Of a stretch of DNA of 64,000 nt, positions 1 to 9,556 are shown piece after piece. Under the pieces are notes generated by a model. That model ran no database searches and had not been told where the DNA came from. It worked only from the letters and a program-made list of their open reading frames with translations. The stretch is taken from assembly GCF_000488255.1 (NCBI RefSeq), contig NZ_KI530754.1, positions 620,001 through 684,000 of the forward strand, read 5' to 3'. A program made the translations under genes and the position numbers. This DNA is from Acinetobacter indicus CIP 110367 (lineage in GTDB: Bacteria > Pseudomonadota > Gammaproteobacteria > Pseudomonadales > Moraxellaceae). How positions within the stretch are numbered: position 1 is the stretch's first letter; each line of letters starts with the position of its first letter.

Positions 1-1104
1 AATACCTCTCTATCAGACATGGGTGAAGATTATTACTTCCCAAGTGCAGCATTAAAGTTTCAAGTAGCTGATAAATTATCAGTGGGTCTTTTATACGATC
101 AACCTTTTGGTGCTGATGCAGCCTATTCAGTTGGTGATGCTGGAGCAAACCCAGCATTAGCAGGCTTGGGACTTCCAGCTGCATTATTTGCTGGACAGGG
201 CTTATTACATGATGGCCAAGAAGCAACTGAAGTAGAAGTTACAACCGAAAATTTAACGTTCCTATTAGGTTTCCAACCAACTGAAAACTGGAACCTATAT
301 GGTGGTGCAGTATACCAGACCGTTAAAGGGAATGTTCAATTACGTGGTACCGCATACGGTTCTACTATTGCATTAGGCCAATATAATGCAGATATGAAAG
401 AAGATTCTGCAGTAGGCTGGATTGCAGGTTTAGCTTACCAAATTCCTGAAATCGCATTAAAAGCATCTTTAACGTATCGTTCTGAAATTGATCATGAAGC
501 AGCAACGAATGAATATGGTACAAGCTTAATTTTAACTGGTTTAGTTCCTGGGCCAGGTGCGGTATATAACGAAAACACTACTACTAAAATTACAACTCCA
601 CAATCTGTAAACCTTGATTTCCAAACTGGTATCATGGCTGACACAGTCGCTTTTGCTAATGTGCGCTGGGTAAACTGGGAAGATTTTTCAATTCGTCCTG
701 AACAGTTTGGTACAGTTTCAGAAGCTTTAGGTGCCGCAGGCTTAACCCCAGATAATCCAAATGGTTTTGACTTAGTGGGTTATACAGATGATCAATGGTC
801 AGCTACTGTAGGTGTAGGCCGTAAATTTAATGAAAAATGGGCAGGTAATGTCTCTGTAGGTTGGGATTCAGGTGCAGGCAACCCTGTTTCAACTTTAGGT
901 CCAACTGAAGGTTACTGGAATGTTGGCCTAGGTCTGCAATTCTCACCTGCTGCAAACTACTTTATCGCTGGTGGTGTGAAGTACTTCTGGTTAGGTGATG
1001 CTAAAGCTCAACCTGCATCAATGTTTGGTACAGGAAACTCTGTAGCACAATTTGAAGATAACCATGCTTTAGGTTACGGCTTAAAAATGGGCTATCGCTT
1101 CTAA
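1..1104 (+). CDS. FadL/OmpP1-family outer membrane transport protein (5' end outside window)
   Basis: The reading frame is open from base 1 and lacks a signal peptide, so the start lies upstream of the window. It ends in a C-terminal aromatic (GYRF), as expected of a beta-barrel recognised by the Bam complex. Residue by residue it parallels the complete paralogue just downstream: SDMGEDYYFPSA here, SDMAEDYYFPSA there, and shared FANVRWVNWE and LGPTEGYW segments. FadL-family proteins carry long-chain fatty acids or other hydrophobic compounds across the outer membrane. The substrate cannot be told from sequence. An intrinsic terminator follows directly. Confidence 0.88.
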   Translation, partial: NTSLSDMGEDYYFPSAALKFQVADKLSVGLLYDQPFGADAAYSVGDAGANPALAGLGLPAALFAGQGLLHDGQEATEVEVTTENLTFLLGFQPTENWNLYGGAVYQTVKGNVQLRGTAYGSTIALGQYNADMKEDSAVGWIAGLAYQIPEIALKASLTYRSEIDHEAATNEYGTSLILTGLVPGPGAVYNENTTTKITTPQSVNLDFQTGIMADTVAFANVRWVNWEDFSIRPEQFGTVSEALGAAGLTPDNPNGFDLVGYTDDQWSATVGVGRKFNEKWAGNVSVGWDSGAGNPVSTLGPTEGYWNVGLGLQFSPAANYFIAGGVKYFWLGDAKAQPASMFGTGNSVAQFEDNHALGYGLKMGYRF

Positions 1105-1120
1105 GCTCTGATTAAATAAA

Positions 1121-1148
1121 AACCACTTTCGAGTGGTTTTTATTTTTT
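1121..1148 (+). terminator. Rho-independent terminator after the first FadL gene
   Basis: Hairpin AACCACT-ttcg-AGTGGTT followed by TTTATTTTTT, 17 bases after the stop codon. It separates the two FadL paralogues into independent transcripts. Confidence 0.85.
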
Positions 1149-1416
1149 AACTCTAATTTTATACACTTGCATATCATTTGCTTGTTTTACAAGCAATTAA
1201 TCCTGCTCCAAATATTAATTTTTTAAAATTTATCTTTTATTTTTATTTTCTTATTTATCATTTAGTTAATATAAAAATATAGTATAAATACTCTAAGCAA
1301 CCCTTTTATTTAACCGCCTTAGTTCATTTCTTCAACAGAGCTGAGTATTTACTCTTTTTAAAATTATGTTACTTTCCCAGCACATTTTTGTTACAGATGG
1401 CATCAGGGAACGTACC

Positions 1417-2568
1417 ATGAAGCTCAATAAAACTTATTCTGCTATTTTACTTAGCACTTTACCTCTTTCTGCAGTTCAAGCAGCTGGCCTAGACCGTTCT
1501 GGTCAATCTATTTCTGCTTTTTTACAGCCGGGTAATTATGCTGAAGCAGGTATTACTGTGATTGATCCTAGCGTATCTGGAAAATCTATTCCTCAACTAG
1601 GTAGTGAATCTATCAGCGACATGGCAGAAGACTACTACTTTCCATCTGCTGCTATTAAAGTTCAAGCAACTGATAAAATATCTTTAGGTCTGATTTATGA
1701 TCAACCTTATGGTGCCGATTCAATTTATCCAACAAATAATGTAAGTTTTTCACAAGTAAATCCTCTTAGTACTCAACGAGAAAGCACTCAAGTAGAAGTA
1801 AAAACTAATAACCTTACAGCTTTAATCGGTTATCAACCAACTGAAAACTGGAATTTTTATGCTGGACCTGTTTGGCAAACTGTAGAAGCTAAAATTGCAT
1901 TACGAGGTGCAGCTTATGGAAATTCGGGCTATGATATTAAACTTGATGAAGAAGAAGCTTGGGGCTGGCTTGCTGGTTTCGCCTATCAAATCCCTGAAAT
2001 TGCTTTAAAAGCAGCTATTACTTATCGTTCAGAAATCGATCATGAGGCAAATTCAACAGAGAGCTTTGGATTTGGAACTATTGCATCGCCTCTTTCACCA
2101 GATGTTACAGCTATAACACCTCAATCTGTAAATTTAGATCTTCAAACAGGTATTGCAGCAAATACTTTAGCCTTTGCTAACGTACGCTGGGTAAATTGGA
2201 GCCAATTTGCAGTAACACCTAATTTATTAAAATTACGCTCAGGTAGTAATTTGATTGACTACTCAGATGATCAATGGTCTGCAAATGTTGGTGTTGGCCG
2301 TAAATTTAGCGACAAATGGTCTGGCTCTGCTTTAGTAAGTTATGACTCAGGTGCAGGTAATCCTGTAACAACACTAGGACCAACCGAAGGTTACTGGGGT
2401 GTAGGTTTAGGTGGACAATATAGCCCAGCCGAAAATTACTTTATTCAAGCAGGTGTTCGCTATATGTGGTTAGGTGACGCTGAGGCTAAAGCAGGCCCTA
2501 ATGTTGTAGGAGAGTTCACCGATAACACTGCAATCGCATATGGCATGAAAATCGGTTACCGCTTCTGA
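1417..2568 (+). CDS. FadL/OmpP1-family outer membrane transport protein (second paralogue)
   Basis: A 383-aa product. I chose the ATG at 1417 because MKLNKTYSAILLSTLPLSAVQA is a clean Sec signal peptide ending in an A-x-A type site, with an AGGGA ribosome site about 8 bases upstream; an upstream in-frame ATG at 1366 would bury the signal. The mature N-terminus (AGLDRSGQSISAFLQPG) is the hydrophobic FadL plug/hatch region, and the C-terminus ends in YRF. It aligns over its whole length with the truncated gene before it, so the pair arose by tandem duplication. The main differences are in variable loops, for example around residues 105-115 and 240-250, which may mean different substrates. Export of hydrophobic substrate uptake function is family knowledge; the ligand is unknown. 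Confidence 0.9.
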   Translation: MKLNKTYSAILLSTLPLSAVQAAGLDRSGQSISAFLQPGNYAEAGITVIDPSVSGKSIPQLGSESISDMAEDYYFPSAAIKVQATDKISLGLIYDQPYGADSIYPTNNVSFSQVNPLSTQRESTQVEVKTNNLTALIGYQPTENWNFYAGPVWQTVEAKIALRGAAYGNSGYDIKLDEEEAWGWLAGFAYQIPEIALKAAITYRSEIDHEANSTESFGFGTIASPLSPDVTAITPQSVNLDLQTGIAANTLAFANVRWVNWSQFAVTPNLLKLRSGSNLIDYSDDQWSANVGVGRKFSDKWSGSALVSYDSGAGNPVTTLGPTEGYWGVGLGGQYSPAENYFIQAGVRYMWLGDAEAKAGPNVVGEFTDNTAIAYGMKIGYRF

Positions 2569-2586
2569 TTTTTTGATAGATTCAAT

Positions 2587-2616
2587 AAAAAAGGCGCTTA
2601 TAGCGCCTTTTTATTT
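2587..2616. terminator. Bidirectional terminator between convergent fadL-like and thrH genes
   Basis: AAAAAAGGCGC-ttata-GCGCCTTTTT hairpin, with A-run on one side and T-run on the other, in the 59-bp gap between convergent genes. Confidence 0.85.
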
Positions 2617-2627
2617 ACTTAAATTCT

Positions 2628-3245
2628 TTAAGCAGGGATATCACGCACTGAAGCATTACGAATTGCTTCTTTTAATGCTTCATAACCATGAATTGCAGGG
2701 AATTGTGGGAATTCTGCAATCACATTTTCAGGTGCATCAAATAAGAAACCTTTGTCCGCTTCACTCAACATCGTTGTATCATTATACGAATCACCTGCAG
2801 CAATTACTCGGAAATTTAAACCGTGTAAGGCTTTAACTGCCTGACGCTTTTGGTCGGGTTGACGCAATTTATATGCTGTAATCATGCCATTTTCATCTGT
2901 TTCTAATTTATGACAGAAAATGGTTGGCCAGCCCAATTGCTTCATCAACGGATGTGCAAACTCATAGAAGGTATCAGATAAAATAATCAGCTGGAAATGG
3001 GTACGTAGCCATTCCACAAATTCTTTAGCACCCGGAAATGGGCCCATATCGGCAATCACTTCCTGAATATCATTTAAACCTAAACCATGCTGTTTTAAGA
3101 TATTCAAACGCTGTGTCATTAATACATCATAGTCAGGAATATCACGGGTTGTCGCTTCTAGCTCTTTAATCCCAGTTTTTTTTGCAAAGTTAATCCAAAT
3201 TTCTGGAACCAACACACCTTCAAGATCAAGACATACAACTTCCAT
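2628..3245 (-). CDS. thrH: Bifunctional phosphoserine phosphatase/homoserine phosphotransferase ThrH
   Basis: A 205-aa HAD-superfamily enzyme. Motif I is DLEGV at residues 7-11 (the second acidic residue is Glu rather than Asp, typical of ThrH as against SerB). Motif II is LSDTF near residue 94 and motif IV is GDSYND near residue 151. ThrH hydrolyses phosphoserine to serine and can transfer its phosphate to homoserine, so it links serine and threonine synthesis; this is known from Pseudomonas. Length and ends match the family. It stands alone and is divergent from cysH. Confidence 0.9.
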   Translation of the reverse strand: MEVVCLDLEGVLVPEIWINFAKKTGIKELEATTRDIPDYDVLMTQRLNILKQHGLGLNDIQEVIADMGPFPGAKEFVEWLRTHFQLIILSDTFYEFAHPLMKQLGWPTIFCHKLETDENGMITAYKLRQPDQKRQAVKALHGLNFRVIAAGDSYNDTTMLSEADKGFLFDAPENVIAEFPQFPAIHGYEALKEAIRNASVRDIPA

Positions 3246-3447
3246 GAATGCTCCCCATATCTGTCATTGAAAAAAATTTGCTCTATCATAGACCAAGATC
3301 GTGCTTTTGACTTGTTATTTTTTAAATCTATTTTTTTCATAAGCATTGATTTTTTAGTGATAAGTCGGTTTTGGCATTTCTATTAAAATACAGCCGAAAT
3401 AAATTAATATAGGTTTTGTCATCTCCAAGCCTATAGCCAGGAATATT

Positions 3448-4182
3448 ATGACTACCATTCCCACTATTGATCTCGTTGACGCGCTTGCCGCCGAATATGC
3501 AGATAAATCTCCAAGTGAAATTCTAAAACTGGCACTCAGCCAGCCAGGTGAAATTGCGATTTCCTTTTCAGGCGCTGAAGATGTGGTGCTGATTGATATG
3601 GCGGCCAATCTGGGTCTGCCTTTTCGTGTCTTTAGCCTGGATACCGGCCGTTTGCATGGCGAAACCTATCAATTTATTGAAACCGTTCGCAAGCACTATA
3701 ATATTCCAATTGAAATCTGTTTCCCCGAAACTGAAGCGATTCAGCAACTGGTCAATGAAAAAGGCCTGTTCAGTTTCTACGCCGATGGTCATCAGGAATG
3801 CTGCGGCATCCGTAAGGTTCAGCCGCTGCGTAAAAAGCTGGCCACGCTAGATGGCTGGATTACCGGTCAGCGTAAAGACCAGAGTCCAGGCACCCGTAAT
3901 GAAATTCCGGTGGTTCAGGCTGACCCAGGTTTTTCTGGTCCTGGCAAACAGCTCATCAAGTACAATCCTTTGGCCAACTGGTCCAGTAGCGATGTCTGGA
4001 ATTACATCCGTTTAATGGAAATTCCATATAATCCATTACATGAAAAAGGTTTTATTTCGATTGGCTGCGAACCATGTACCCGTGCAGTGTTACCAAACCA
4101 GCATGAACGCGAAGGCCGCTGGTGGTGGGAAGATGCAACCCATAAAGAATGTGGACTTCACGCCGGAAATCTGAAAAAATAA
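3448..4182 (+). CDS. cysH: Assimilatory adenylyl-sulfate (APS/PAPS) reductase CysH
   Basis: A 244-aa cytoplasmic enzyme of sulfate assimilation that reduces activated sulfate to sulfite using thioredoxin. The P-loop-like [10 protein letters not shown] (residues 39-48) binds the nucleotide, and the C-terminal KECGLH holds the catalytic Cys235. C118-C119 and C207-x-x-C210 are the four cysteines that bind a 4Fe-4S cluster, the mark of APS reductases; the E. coli PAPS enzyme lacks them. I therefore infer APS as the main substrate although the gene is usually named cysH. It is monocistronic and followed by a terminator. Confidence 0.93.
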   Translation: MTTIPTIDLVDALAAEYADKSPSEILKLALSQPGEIAISFSGAEDVVLIDMAANLGLPFRVFSLDTGRLHGETYQFIETVRKHYNIPIEICFPETEAIQQLVNEKGLFSFYADGHQECCGIRKVQPLRKKLATLDGWITGQRKDQSPGTRNEIPVVQADPGFSGPGKQLIKYNPLANWSSSDVWNYIRLMEIPYNPLHEKGFISIGCEPCTRAVLPNQHEREGRWWWEDATHKECGLHAGNLKK

Positions 4183-4191
4183 ATGCGCTAG

Positions 4192-4220
4192 ACCACTGCC
4201 CAGCAGTGGTTTATTTTTTT
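4192..4220 (+). terminator. Rho-independent terminator after cysH
   Basis: ACCACTG-cccag-CAGTGGT followed by TTATTTTTTT, starting 10 bases after the cysH stop. Confidence 0.85.
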
Positions 4221-4345
4221 ACGCAACAGAATAAACAAAGTTCCGCGTTTATATGATAAACACTATATACTAAGTCAGTTCACCTATAATTCTAAAAAGC
4301 CGTTCCAATGAGGGTCGGTCATATTGCAGTGAGGCAATTAACGCT

Positions 4346-5737
4346 ATGCGTCCATTACATCCGATTGATTTTATCTTTCTGTCTTTAGAAAAACGCCAGC
4401 AACCAATGCATGTTGGGGGGTTATTCCTATTTCAGATTCCAGAGAACGCACCTGAAACCTTTATTCAAGATCTGGTCGAAGACATCCGTAATTCTCAATC
4501 GATGCCGATTCCACCATTTAACAATAAATTAAATGGACTATTCTGGGATGAAGATCCTGAATTTGATCTGGACCACCATTTCCGTCATATCGCCCTGCCT
4601 CATCCGGGACGAATCCGTGAATTACTGACCTATATTTCTCAAGAACACAGCGCACTGATTGACCGCGCCAAACCGCTGTGGACCTGTCATATTATTGAAG
4701 GCATTGAAGGCAACCGCTTTGCTATGTACTTCAAAATCCATCATGCCATGGTTGATGGCATTGCCGGCATGCGCTTACTGGAAAAATCGCTCTCACACGA
4801 TCCAGATGCCAAAAGTATTGTACCGCCTTGGTGTGTAGAAGGCCGCCGCGCCAAACGCCTGAAAGAGCCGAAAGCCAGCCGCTTCAAGAATATTGCGGCA
4901 GGCCTGAAAAGCCAACTGGAAGCCACGCCACGAGTCATGTACGAGTTATCACAAACCGTAATGAAAGATATGGGCCGTAATCCGGATTATGTATCCAGCT
5001 TCCAGGCACCAAGTTCAATCCTGAATCAGCGCGTTAGTTCCTCACGCCGCTTTGCTGCACAGTCCTATGAGTTTGCCCGTCTGCATAAAATTGCCAAGGC
5101 CCTGGGCGTGACTATTAATGACATTGTGCTGGCCATCTGTTCAGGTGCCTTACGTGAATATTTACTCAGCCAGAATGCCCTGCCAAGAAAACCACTAATT
5201 GCCATGGTACCCGCGTCAGTCCGTAGCGATGATTCTGATGTATCCAACCGGATTACCATGATTCTGGCCAATCTGGCGACGCACAAGGACAATCCGCTGG
5301 AACGTCTCAGCATTATTCGCCGCAGCGTGCTGAATGCCAAAGAGCGCTTTAAACGCATGAATGCCAACCAGATTCTGAACTATAGCGCCTTTGTTTATAG
5401 CGCCGCCGGCCTAAATATTGTGTCTGGTTTAATGCCAAAACGTCAGGCCTTTAACCTGGTCATTTCCAATGTGCCGGGACCGCGTGAAGCGCTGTACTGG
5501 AATGGTGCCAAACTTGAAGCGCTGTATCCGGCTTCAATTGTGCTGGATGGTCAGGCGCTGAATATCACCATGACTAGTTATCAGGACAAGCTGGAAGTCG
5601 GTTTAACGGCCTGTCGCAATGCCCTGCCAAAAATGCAGAACCTGTTACAGCATCTGGAAGATGAAATTCAGCGTTTTGAACGGATTATTGAAACGGTAGA
5701 TGTGACCTTGGACGAGGTGGAACAAAAAGTTAGTTGA
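4346..5737 (+). CDS. Wax ester synthase/diacylglycerol acyltransferase (WS/DGAT)
   Basis: A 463-aa acyltransferase that esterifies acyl-CoA to fatty alcohols or diacylglycerol, giving wax ester and triacylglycerol storage lipid. The HHxxxDG catalytic motif is seen as HHAMVDG at residues 132-138, and the second conserved block NDIVLA lies about 125 residues later. N-terminal MRPLHPIDFIFLSLEKRQQPMHVGGL is typical of Acinetobacter AtfA-type enzymes, and the length fits. It is monocistronic; a bidirectional terminator lies about 90 bp downstream. The enzyme acts at the inner face of the cytoplasmic membrane (family knowledge). Confidence 0.93.
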   Translation: MRPLHPIDFIFLSLEKRQQPMHVGGLFLFQIPENAPETFIQDLVEDIRNSQSMPIPPFNNKLNGLFWDEDPEFDLDHHFRHIALPHPGRIRELLTYISQEHSALIDRAKPLWTCHIIEGIEGNRFAMYFKIHHAMVDGIAGMRLLEKSLSHDPDAKSIVPPWCVEGRRAKRLKEPKASRFKNIAAGLKSQLEATPRVMYELSQTVMKDMGRNPDYVSSFQAPSSILNQRVSSSRRFAAQSYEFARLHKIAKALGVTINDIVLAICSGALREYLLSQNALPRKPLIAMVPASVRSDDSDVSNRITMILANLATHKDNPLERLSIIRRSVLNAKERFKRMNANQILNYSAFVYSAAGLNIVSGLMPKRQAFNLVISNVPGPREALYWNGAKLEALYPASIVLDGQALNITMTSYQDKLEVGLTACRNALPKMQNLLQHLEDEIQRFERIIETVDVTLDEVEQKVS

Positions 5738-5823
5738 AAGACTCGGCCCAGGCCGGAAGAATATCGAGATTCAGACGAAAAGTATGAATCTCTTTTTTAA
5801 AATTGTAATGATAAGAGAAAAAA

Positions 5824-5850
5824 TTAAGGGGCTTTCAAAAGGCCCCTTAA
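5824..5850. terminator. Bidirectional terminator between WS/DGAT gene and small convergent gene
   Basis: Perfect 9-bp arms TTAAGGGGC and GCCCCTTAA with an A-run to the left. The hairpin overlaps the last codons of the small minus-strand gene. Confidence 0.8.
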
Positions 5851-6020
5851 CTTTTAATGGTTCGACATTGTTTTAATAATTGCTGACAGACGGTGCGAAT
5901 CATGGCGGTAGTAATTTGTACTTCTTTACCTTGCTCATCTACGATATACGCCGCACTGTGTACAGTTTTTGGTTCTAAAACTTTAAGACTTTTATTAATC
6001 ACGACTTCGCTCATACCCAT
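5847..6020 (-). CDS. Small conserved protein, PA1571-like
   Basis: A 57-aa product. I chose the ATG at 6020 (MGMSEVV) because TGAGGT sits 5-6 bases before it; a longer start at 6032 would place this site inside the gene. The second half reads AAYIVDEQGKEVQITTAMI, which resembles the small PA1571-type family from memory; I could not check this. No signal peptide or membrane segment is seen, so it is cytoplasmic. The function is unknown. It stands alone, upstream of a bidirectional terminator. Confidence 0.65.
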   Translation of the reverse strand: MGMSEVVINKSLKVLEPKTVHSAAYIVDEQGKEVQITTAMIRTVCQQLLKQCRTIKS

Positions 6021-6152
6021 GATAGACCTCATTTTGCTGAAACCGTAAGGGAGATTACGGCTTTGGCTCTGGTGTATGCTTAGTATTGTGAATCTACCTA
6101 AAAAAGTAAAATTTCAGATGTAACAACTGTTTAACGATATCCTGTTACAATT

Positions 6153-7607
6153 TTAGCTTAAAATGATATCGTATTGCTCTTGCGTGTATAAATTTTCAAC
6201 CTGGAATTTTATGACACGATTCACGAAATGCTCCAGATCCGCGACGGCTGGTGCTTCTGCGGTTAACAGCCGGTCAATCACCGATGGATGGGCAACGACA
6301 GTAAAGCCACGCTGAGATTCGAAGGCACGTGCATAGCGCATAATTTCTCGAAAAATCTCGTAACACACTGACTCGGCTGTTTTCACATAACCGCGGCCCT
6401 GACAGGTTGGACAAGACTCACACAGCAAATGTTCCAGAGATTCACGGGTACGCTTACGGGTCATTTCCACCAGACCCAGTTCAGACACCTGGGTAATTTT
6501 GGTTTTGGCATGATCGCGTTCCAGCATTTTCTCGAACTGGCACATCACTTCTTCACGATGCTGCGCTTCCTGCATGTCAATAAAATCAATGATGATAATC
6601 CCGCCCAAGTTACGCAGTCGCAACTGACGTGCAATCACCTGTGTGGCTTCCATATTGGTTTTAAAGACCGTGTCTTCCAGACTACGCCCACCGACATAAG
6701 AACCGGTATTGATATCAATGGTGGTCATGGCTTCGGTCTGATCAATCATCAGATAGCCACCCGATTTCAGCGCCACGCGGGTTTGGAGCGCCTTCTGGAT
6801 ATCTTCTTCGACATTGTATAAATCGAACAGCGGCCGCTCACCCGGATAATGCAACAAGCGATTTTGCATATTCGGCACAAATTCATCGACAAAGTCTTTT
6901 AGCTTGGCATAAATTTCACGTGAATCGACATAGATTTTGGCGGTTTCTTCATTGGCCAGATCGCGAATCACACGCTGCGGTAAAGGTAGCTCTTCAAAAA
7001 TTAAAGACGGCACCGCAATAATTTTCTGTTTACGCTGAATATGCTCCCACAGCTTGGCCAGATAGGCCATATCCTGGGCAATGGCGGCTTCTTCCACCCC
7101 TTCTGCGGCGGTACGAACAATCACCGAGCCCGGCAGTTTATGCTGTTTCTGAATGCGTTCAATCATCGAGCGTAAACGGTCACGCTCTTCATCCGATTCA
7201 ATCCGCTGTGATACGCCAATATGACTGCCAAATGGCATCAATACCAGATAACGCGAAGGAATTGACAGATCGGTCGACAGGCGCGCACCTTTGGTACCGA
7301 GCATGTCTTTCATGACCTGCACGGTAAGGATTTGCCCCGGCTGTAACAGCTCGAAGACATTTGGCGTTGGCTGGCTGCGTGGCCAGACCATGTCATTGAT
7401 ATGTAAAAAAGCGGTACGTGACAGCCCAATATCGACAAAGGCGGCCTGCATACCTGGCAGCACCCGTACCACTTTACCTTTATAAATATTTCCTACTAAA
7501 CCACGTTTGGCGGTACGTTCAACAAATAATTCATTGACCGTGCCGTTTTGAATTAACGCGACACGACATTCCATAGGCGTGACGTTAATCAACAACTCGT
7601 CAGACAT
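6153..7607 (-). CDS. rng: Ribonuclease G
   Basis: A 484-aa single-strand endoribonuclease of the RNase E/G family, used in 16S rRNA 5' maturation and mRNA decay. It starts with an S1-like domain (GNIYKGKVVRVLPGMQAAFVDIG, about residues 35-60). The catalytic aspartates lie in MTTIDINTG and IIIDFIDM, and CESCPTCQGRG near the C-terminus is the zinc link that joins subunits. There is no long disordered C-terminal scaffold, so it is RNase G and not RNase E. I prefer the ATG at 7607 to an in-frame TTG 12 bases upstream. It lies in the classic rng-maf-mreDCB order. Confidence 0.93.
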   Translation of the reverse strand: MSDELLINVTPMECRVALIQNGTVNELFVERTAKRGLVGNIYKGKVVRVLPGMQAAFVDIGLSRTAFLHINDMVWPRSQPTPNVFELLQPGQILTVQVMKDMLGTKGARLSTDLSIPSRYLVLMPFGSHIGVSQRIESDEERDRLRSMIERIQKQHKLPGSVIVRTAAEGVEEAAIAQDMAYLAKLWEHIQRKQKIIAVPSLIFEELPLPQRVIRDLANEETAKIYVDSREIYAKLKDFVDEFVPNMQNRLLHYPGERPLFDLYNVEEDIQKALQTRVALKSGGYLMIDQTEAMTTIDINTGSYVGGRSLEDTVFKTNMEATQVIARQLRLRNLGGIIIIDFIDMQEAQHREEVMCQFEKMLERDHAKTKITQVSELGLVEMTRKRTRESLEHLLCESCPTCQGRGYVKTAESVCYEIFREIMRYARAFESQRGFTVVAHPSVIDRLLTAEAPAVADLEHFVNRVIKFQVENLYTQEQYDIILS

Positions 7608-7647
7608 AATACAACTCAAAGCCTTATAAAAATTCTTGTAGCAGCAG

Positions 7648-8217
7648 TTAATTTAGTGCCTTAACTGTCTGTAATAACTGTACGGTTTCATGCAGCGGCA
7701 ATCCCACCACGTTGCTATAACTGCCTTCAATACGCGGGATATAACGTGCTGCAATGCCCTGTATGGCATAGGCTCCCGCCTTACCCAGCGGCTCTCCACT
7801 GGCCCAATAACACTCCATGTCACTCAGACTCAGCGCTTGAAATTCAACCTGGGTACGTACCACTATACTGTATTTTTCTGCTTTTGTGCGTACGCAAACA
7901 CCTGAAAATACATCATGTTTTCGACCGGAAATCTGCTGCCACATGGCAAAGGCATGCGCTTTGGATTCTGGTTTTCCTAAAATCTGCCCATCAACACCCA
8001 AACTGGTATCGGCGGCAATCACAATCGCATCAGGGAAACGTGCCAACACGGCATCGGCTTTGGCACAGGCCAGCCGCTCAACATACTGCTCAACTGGCTC
8101 ATCTGGCAAAATAGACTCGTCGATGTCCGGGCTGTAAATCTCAAATTGCAGCCCCAACTGTTCAAGCAGCTCACGGCGTCGAGGTGAGCTGGAGGCCAGA
8201 ATTATACGCTGCGCCAT
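7648..8217 (-). CDS. maf: Maf-family nucleotide pyrophosphatase (YhdE-like)
   Basis: A 189-aa house-cleaning enzyme that hydrolyses dTTP/UTP or modified nucleotides to monophosphates; it is linked to septum inhibition. The N-terminal ASSSPRRRELLEQLGL signature and VIAADTSLGVDGQILGKP block are the family active-site motifs. The start codon overlaps the end of mreD by 16 bases, so translation is probably coupled. It lies 40 bp upstream of rng. Confidence 0.93.
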   Translation of the reverse strand: MAQRIILASSSPRRRELLEQLGLQFEIYSPDIDESILPDEPVEQYVERLACAKADAVLARFPDAIVIAADTSLGVDGQILGKPESKAHAFAMWQQISGRKHDVFSGVCVRTKAEKYSIVVRTQVEFQALSLSDMECYWASGEPLGKAGAYAIQGIAARYIPRIEGSYSNVVGLPLHETVQLLQTVKALN

Positions 8218-8696
8218 TTTCGTAGCAGATAATACAGCACCGGCCAGACCAGAATGCTGGACAGCACCGGTTGCCAGTGACGGGCAAATGGAAATTCAAT
8301 ACCAGCCATAACCTGTAACAGCCAGATCAGCGCCAGATGGACCACAATGGCAATACTGGCAATCACCCATAAATTGGCAAAAGTCATCACCCGGCGTTCA
8401 CGGGTCAAGAATCGCGCCACAAAAGTAATTAATACAAAACTTAAGGCATTCATGCCCAGCGGGGCATCCAGCAGCAAATCTGCAAACAGGCCGGTGCCAA
8501 AGGCAAACCAGACGCCGCACCAGGTCGGCTGGCTCATGACCCAGAACAGCATCACCATCATCATAAATACCGGACGCCAGCCCGATAAGCCATAAGACAA
8601 AGGATAAACCAGCAGCACCGAGGCAATAATGACCGAAAAAATAATCGGGAATAAAGGATCTTTGGGTTTACGCTGGCCCATTTTAGCGATTGGCAT
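8202..8696 (-). CDS. mreD: Rod shape-determining membrane protein MreD
   Basis: A 164-aa hydrophobic protein with about five transmembrane segments, the membrane partner of MreC and MreB in the elongasome. I start it at 8696 (MPIAKMGQRK), which overlaps the mreC stop by 14 bases and leaves the first membrane span (PIIFSVIIASVLLVYPL) near residue 15. A longer in-frame start at 8750 would lie well inside mreC. The neighbours on both sides overlap, so mreC, mreD and maf look translationally coupled. Confidence 0.9.
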   Translation of the reverse strand: MPIAKMGQRKPKDPLFPIIFSVIIASVLLVYPLSYGLSGWRPVFMMMVMLFWVMSQPTWCGVWFAFGTGLFADLLLDAPLGMNALSFVLITFVARFLTRERRVMTFANLWVIASIAIVVHLALIWLLQVMAGIEFPFARHWQPVLSSILVWPVLYYLLRKWRSV

Positions 8697-9540
8697 GTGG
8701 CTGCTCCCGTGATAAGGATTCAGAGAATAACACCACCACATGATGTCCACCGGCCAGCTGTGCAGCAGGAATCACATCAATTTGCGCAAACTCGCCCGAG
8801 TTATGCCGGCTGACCTTGGAAATAGTTCCGACCAGATAACCTGCCGGGAAATGTTCACCAAGTCCGGAGCTATAGACTTTTTCACCGACTTTGATATTGG
8901 CACTGGTCGGCACATATTCCATTTTTAAACGACCTAAGTCACCTGTGCCCGAAACAATCGCGCGCATACCGGTATGTTCCAGACGTACCGACAGCGAATG
9001 TTCTTTATCGGACAGCAGCATCACCCGGCTACTGTGCGGATAGACATCAACAATCTGGCCCATAATACCGCGATCATCCAGCACGGTTTGCCCGACTTTG
9101 AGCTGACGGTTGGCACCGCGGTTAATCACAATAATATGCCGTAGCGGATCGGCATCGGTCCCAATCACTTCGGCAATTTCCATGCGTCCGTCAATGATCA
9201 GCGGCGTATCGAGTAAGCCACGTAAACGGGTATTTTCAGCAGACAGTTCGGAGAGTTTTTGCAGGCGTACCTGCGCCTGAAGCAGCTCGGCCTGCATCGC
9301 GGTATTTTCACGACGCAGTTGGGCTTCAGATTTACTTTGTTGACTTAGCCATTCTCGCGACAACACCGGATAACTTGCCAGCGCATAAATCGGATTATAT
9401 GCCGCGTACAAGAGATCCCTTGCCGGTTGAATTACATGCGGCATGCGCCAGTTAAAAAACAGCACCACCAAGCATGTAATGACCGCAATAATAAAGGAGC
9501 GAAAAGATGGCGGTTGTCTGGAAAACAGATGTGATTGCAC
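8683..9540 (-). CDS. mreC: Rod shape-determining protein MreC
   Basis: A 285-aa bitopic inner-membrane protein: a short cytoplasmic tail, a membrane anchor (SFIIAVITCLVVLFFNW), a coiled-coil segment (about residues 70-105, ending in ENTRLRGLLD) and the periplasmic double beta-barrel core. It links MreB filaments to the wall synthases PBP2/RodA. The start is GTG at 9540, with AAGGA about 10 bases upstream. It lies 16 bp after mreB and overlaps mreD. Confidence 0.93.
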   Translation of the reverse strand: MQSHLFSRQPPSFRSFIIAVITCLVVLFFNWRMPHVIQPARDLLYAAYNPIYALASYPVLSREWLSQQSKSEAQLRRENTAMQAELLQAQVRLQKLSELSAENTRLRGLLDTPLIIDGRMEIAEVIGTDADPLRHIIVINRGANRQLKVGQTVLDDRGIMGQIVDVYPHSSRVMLLSDKEHSLSVRLEHTGMRAIVSGTGDLGRLKMEYVPTSANIKVGEKVYSSGLGEHFPAGYLVGTISKVSRHNSGEFAQIDVIPAAQLAGGHHVVVLFSESLSREQPHANR

Positions 9541-9556
9541 CGCCGGGTCCTTTTGA

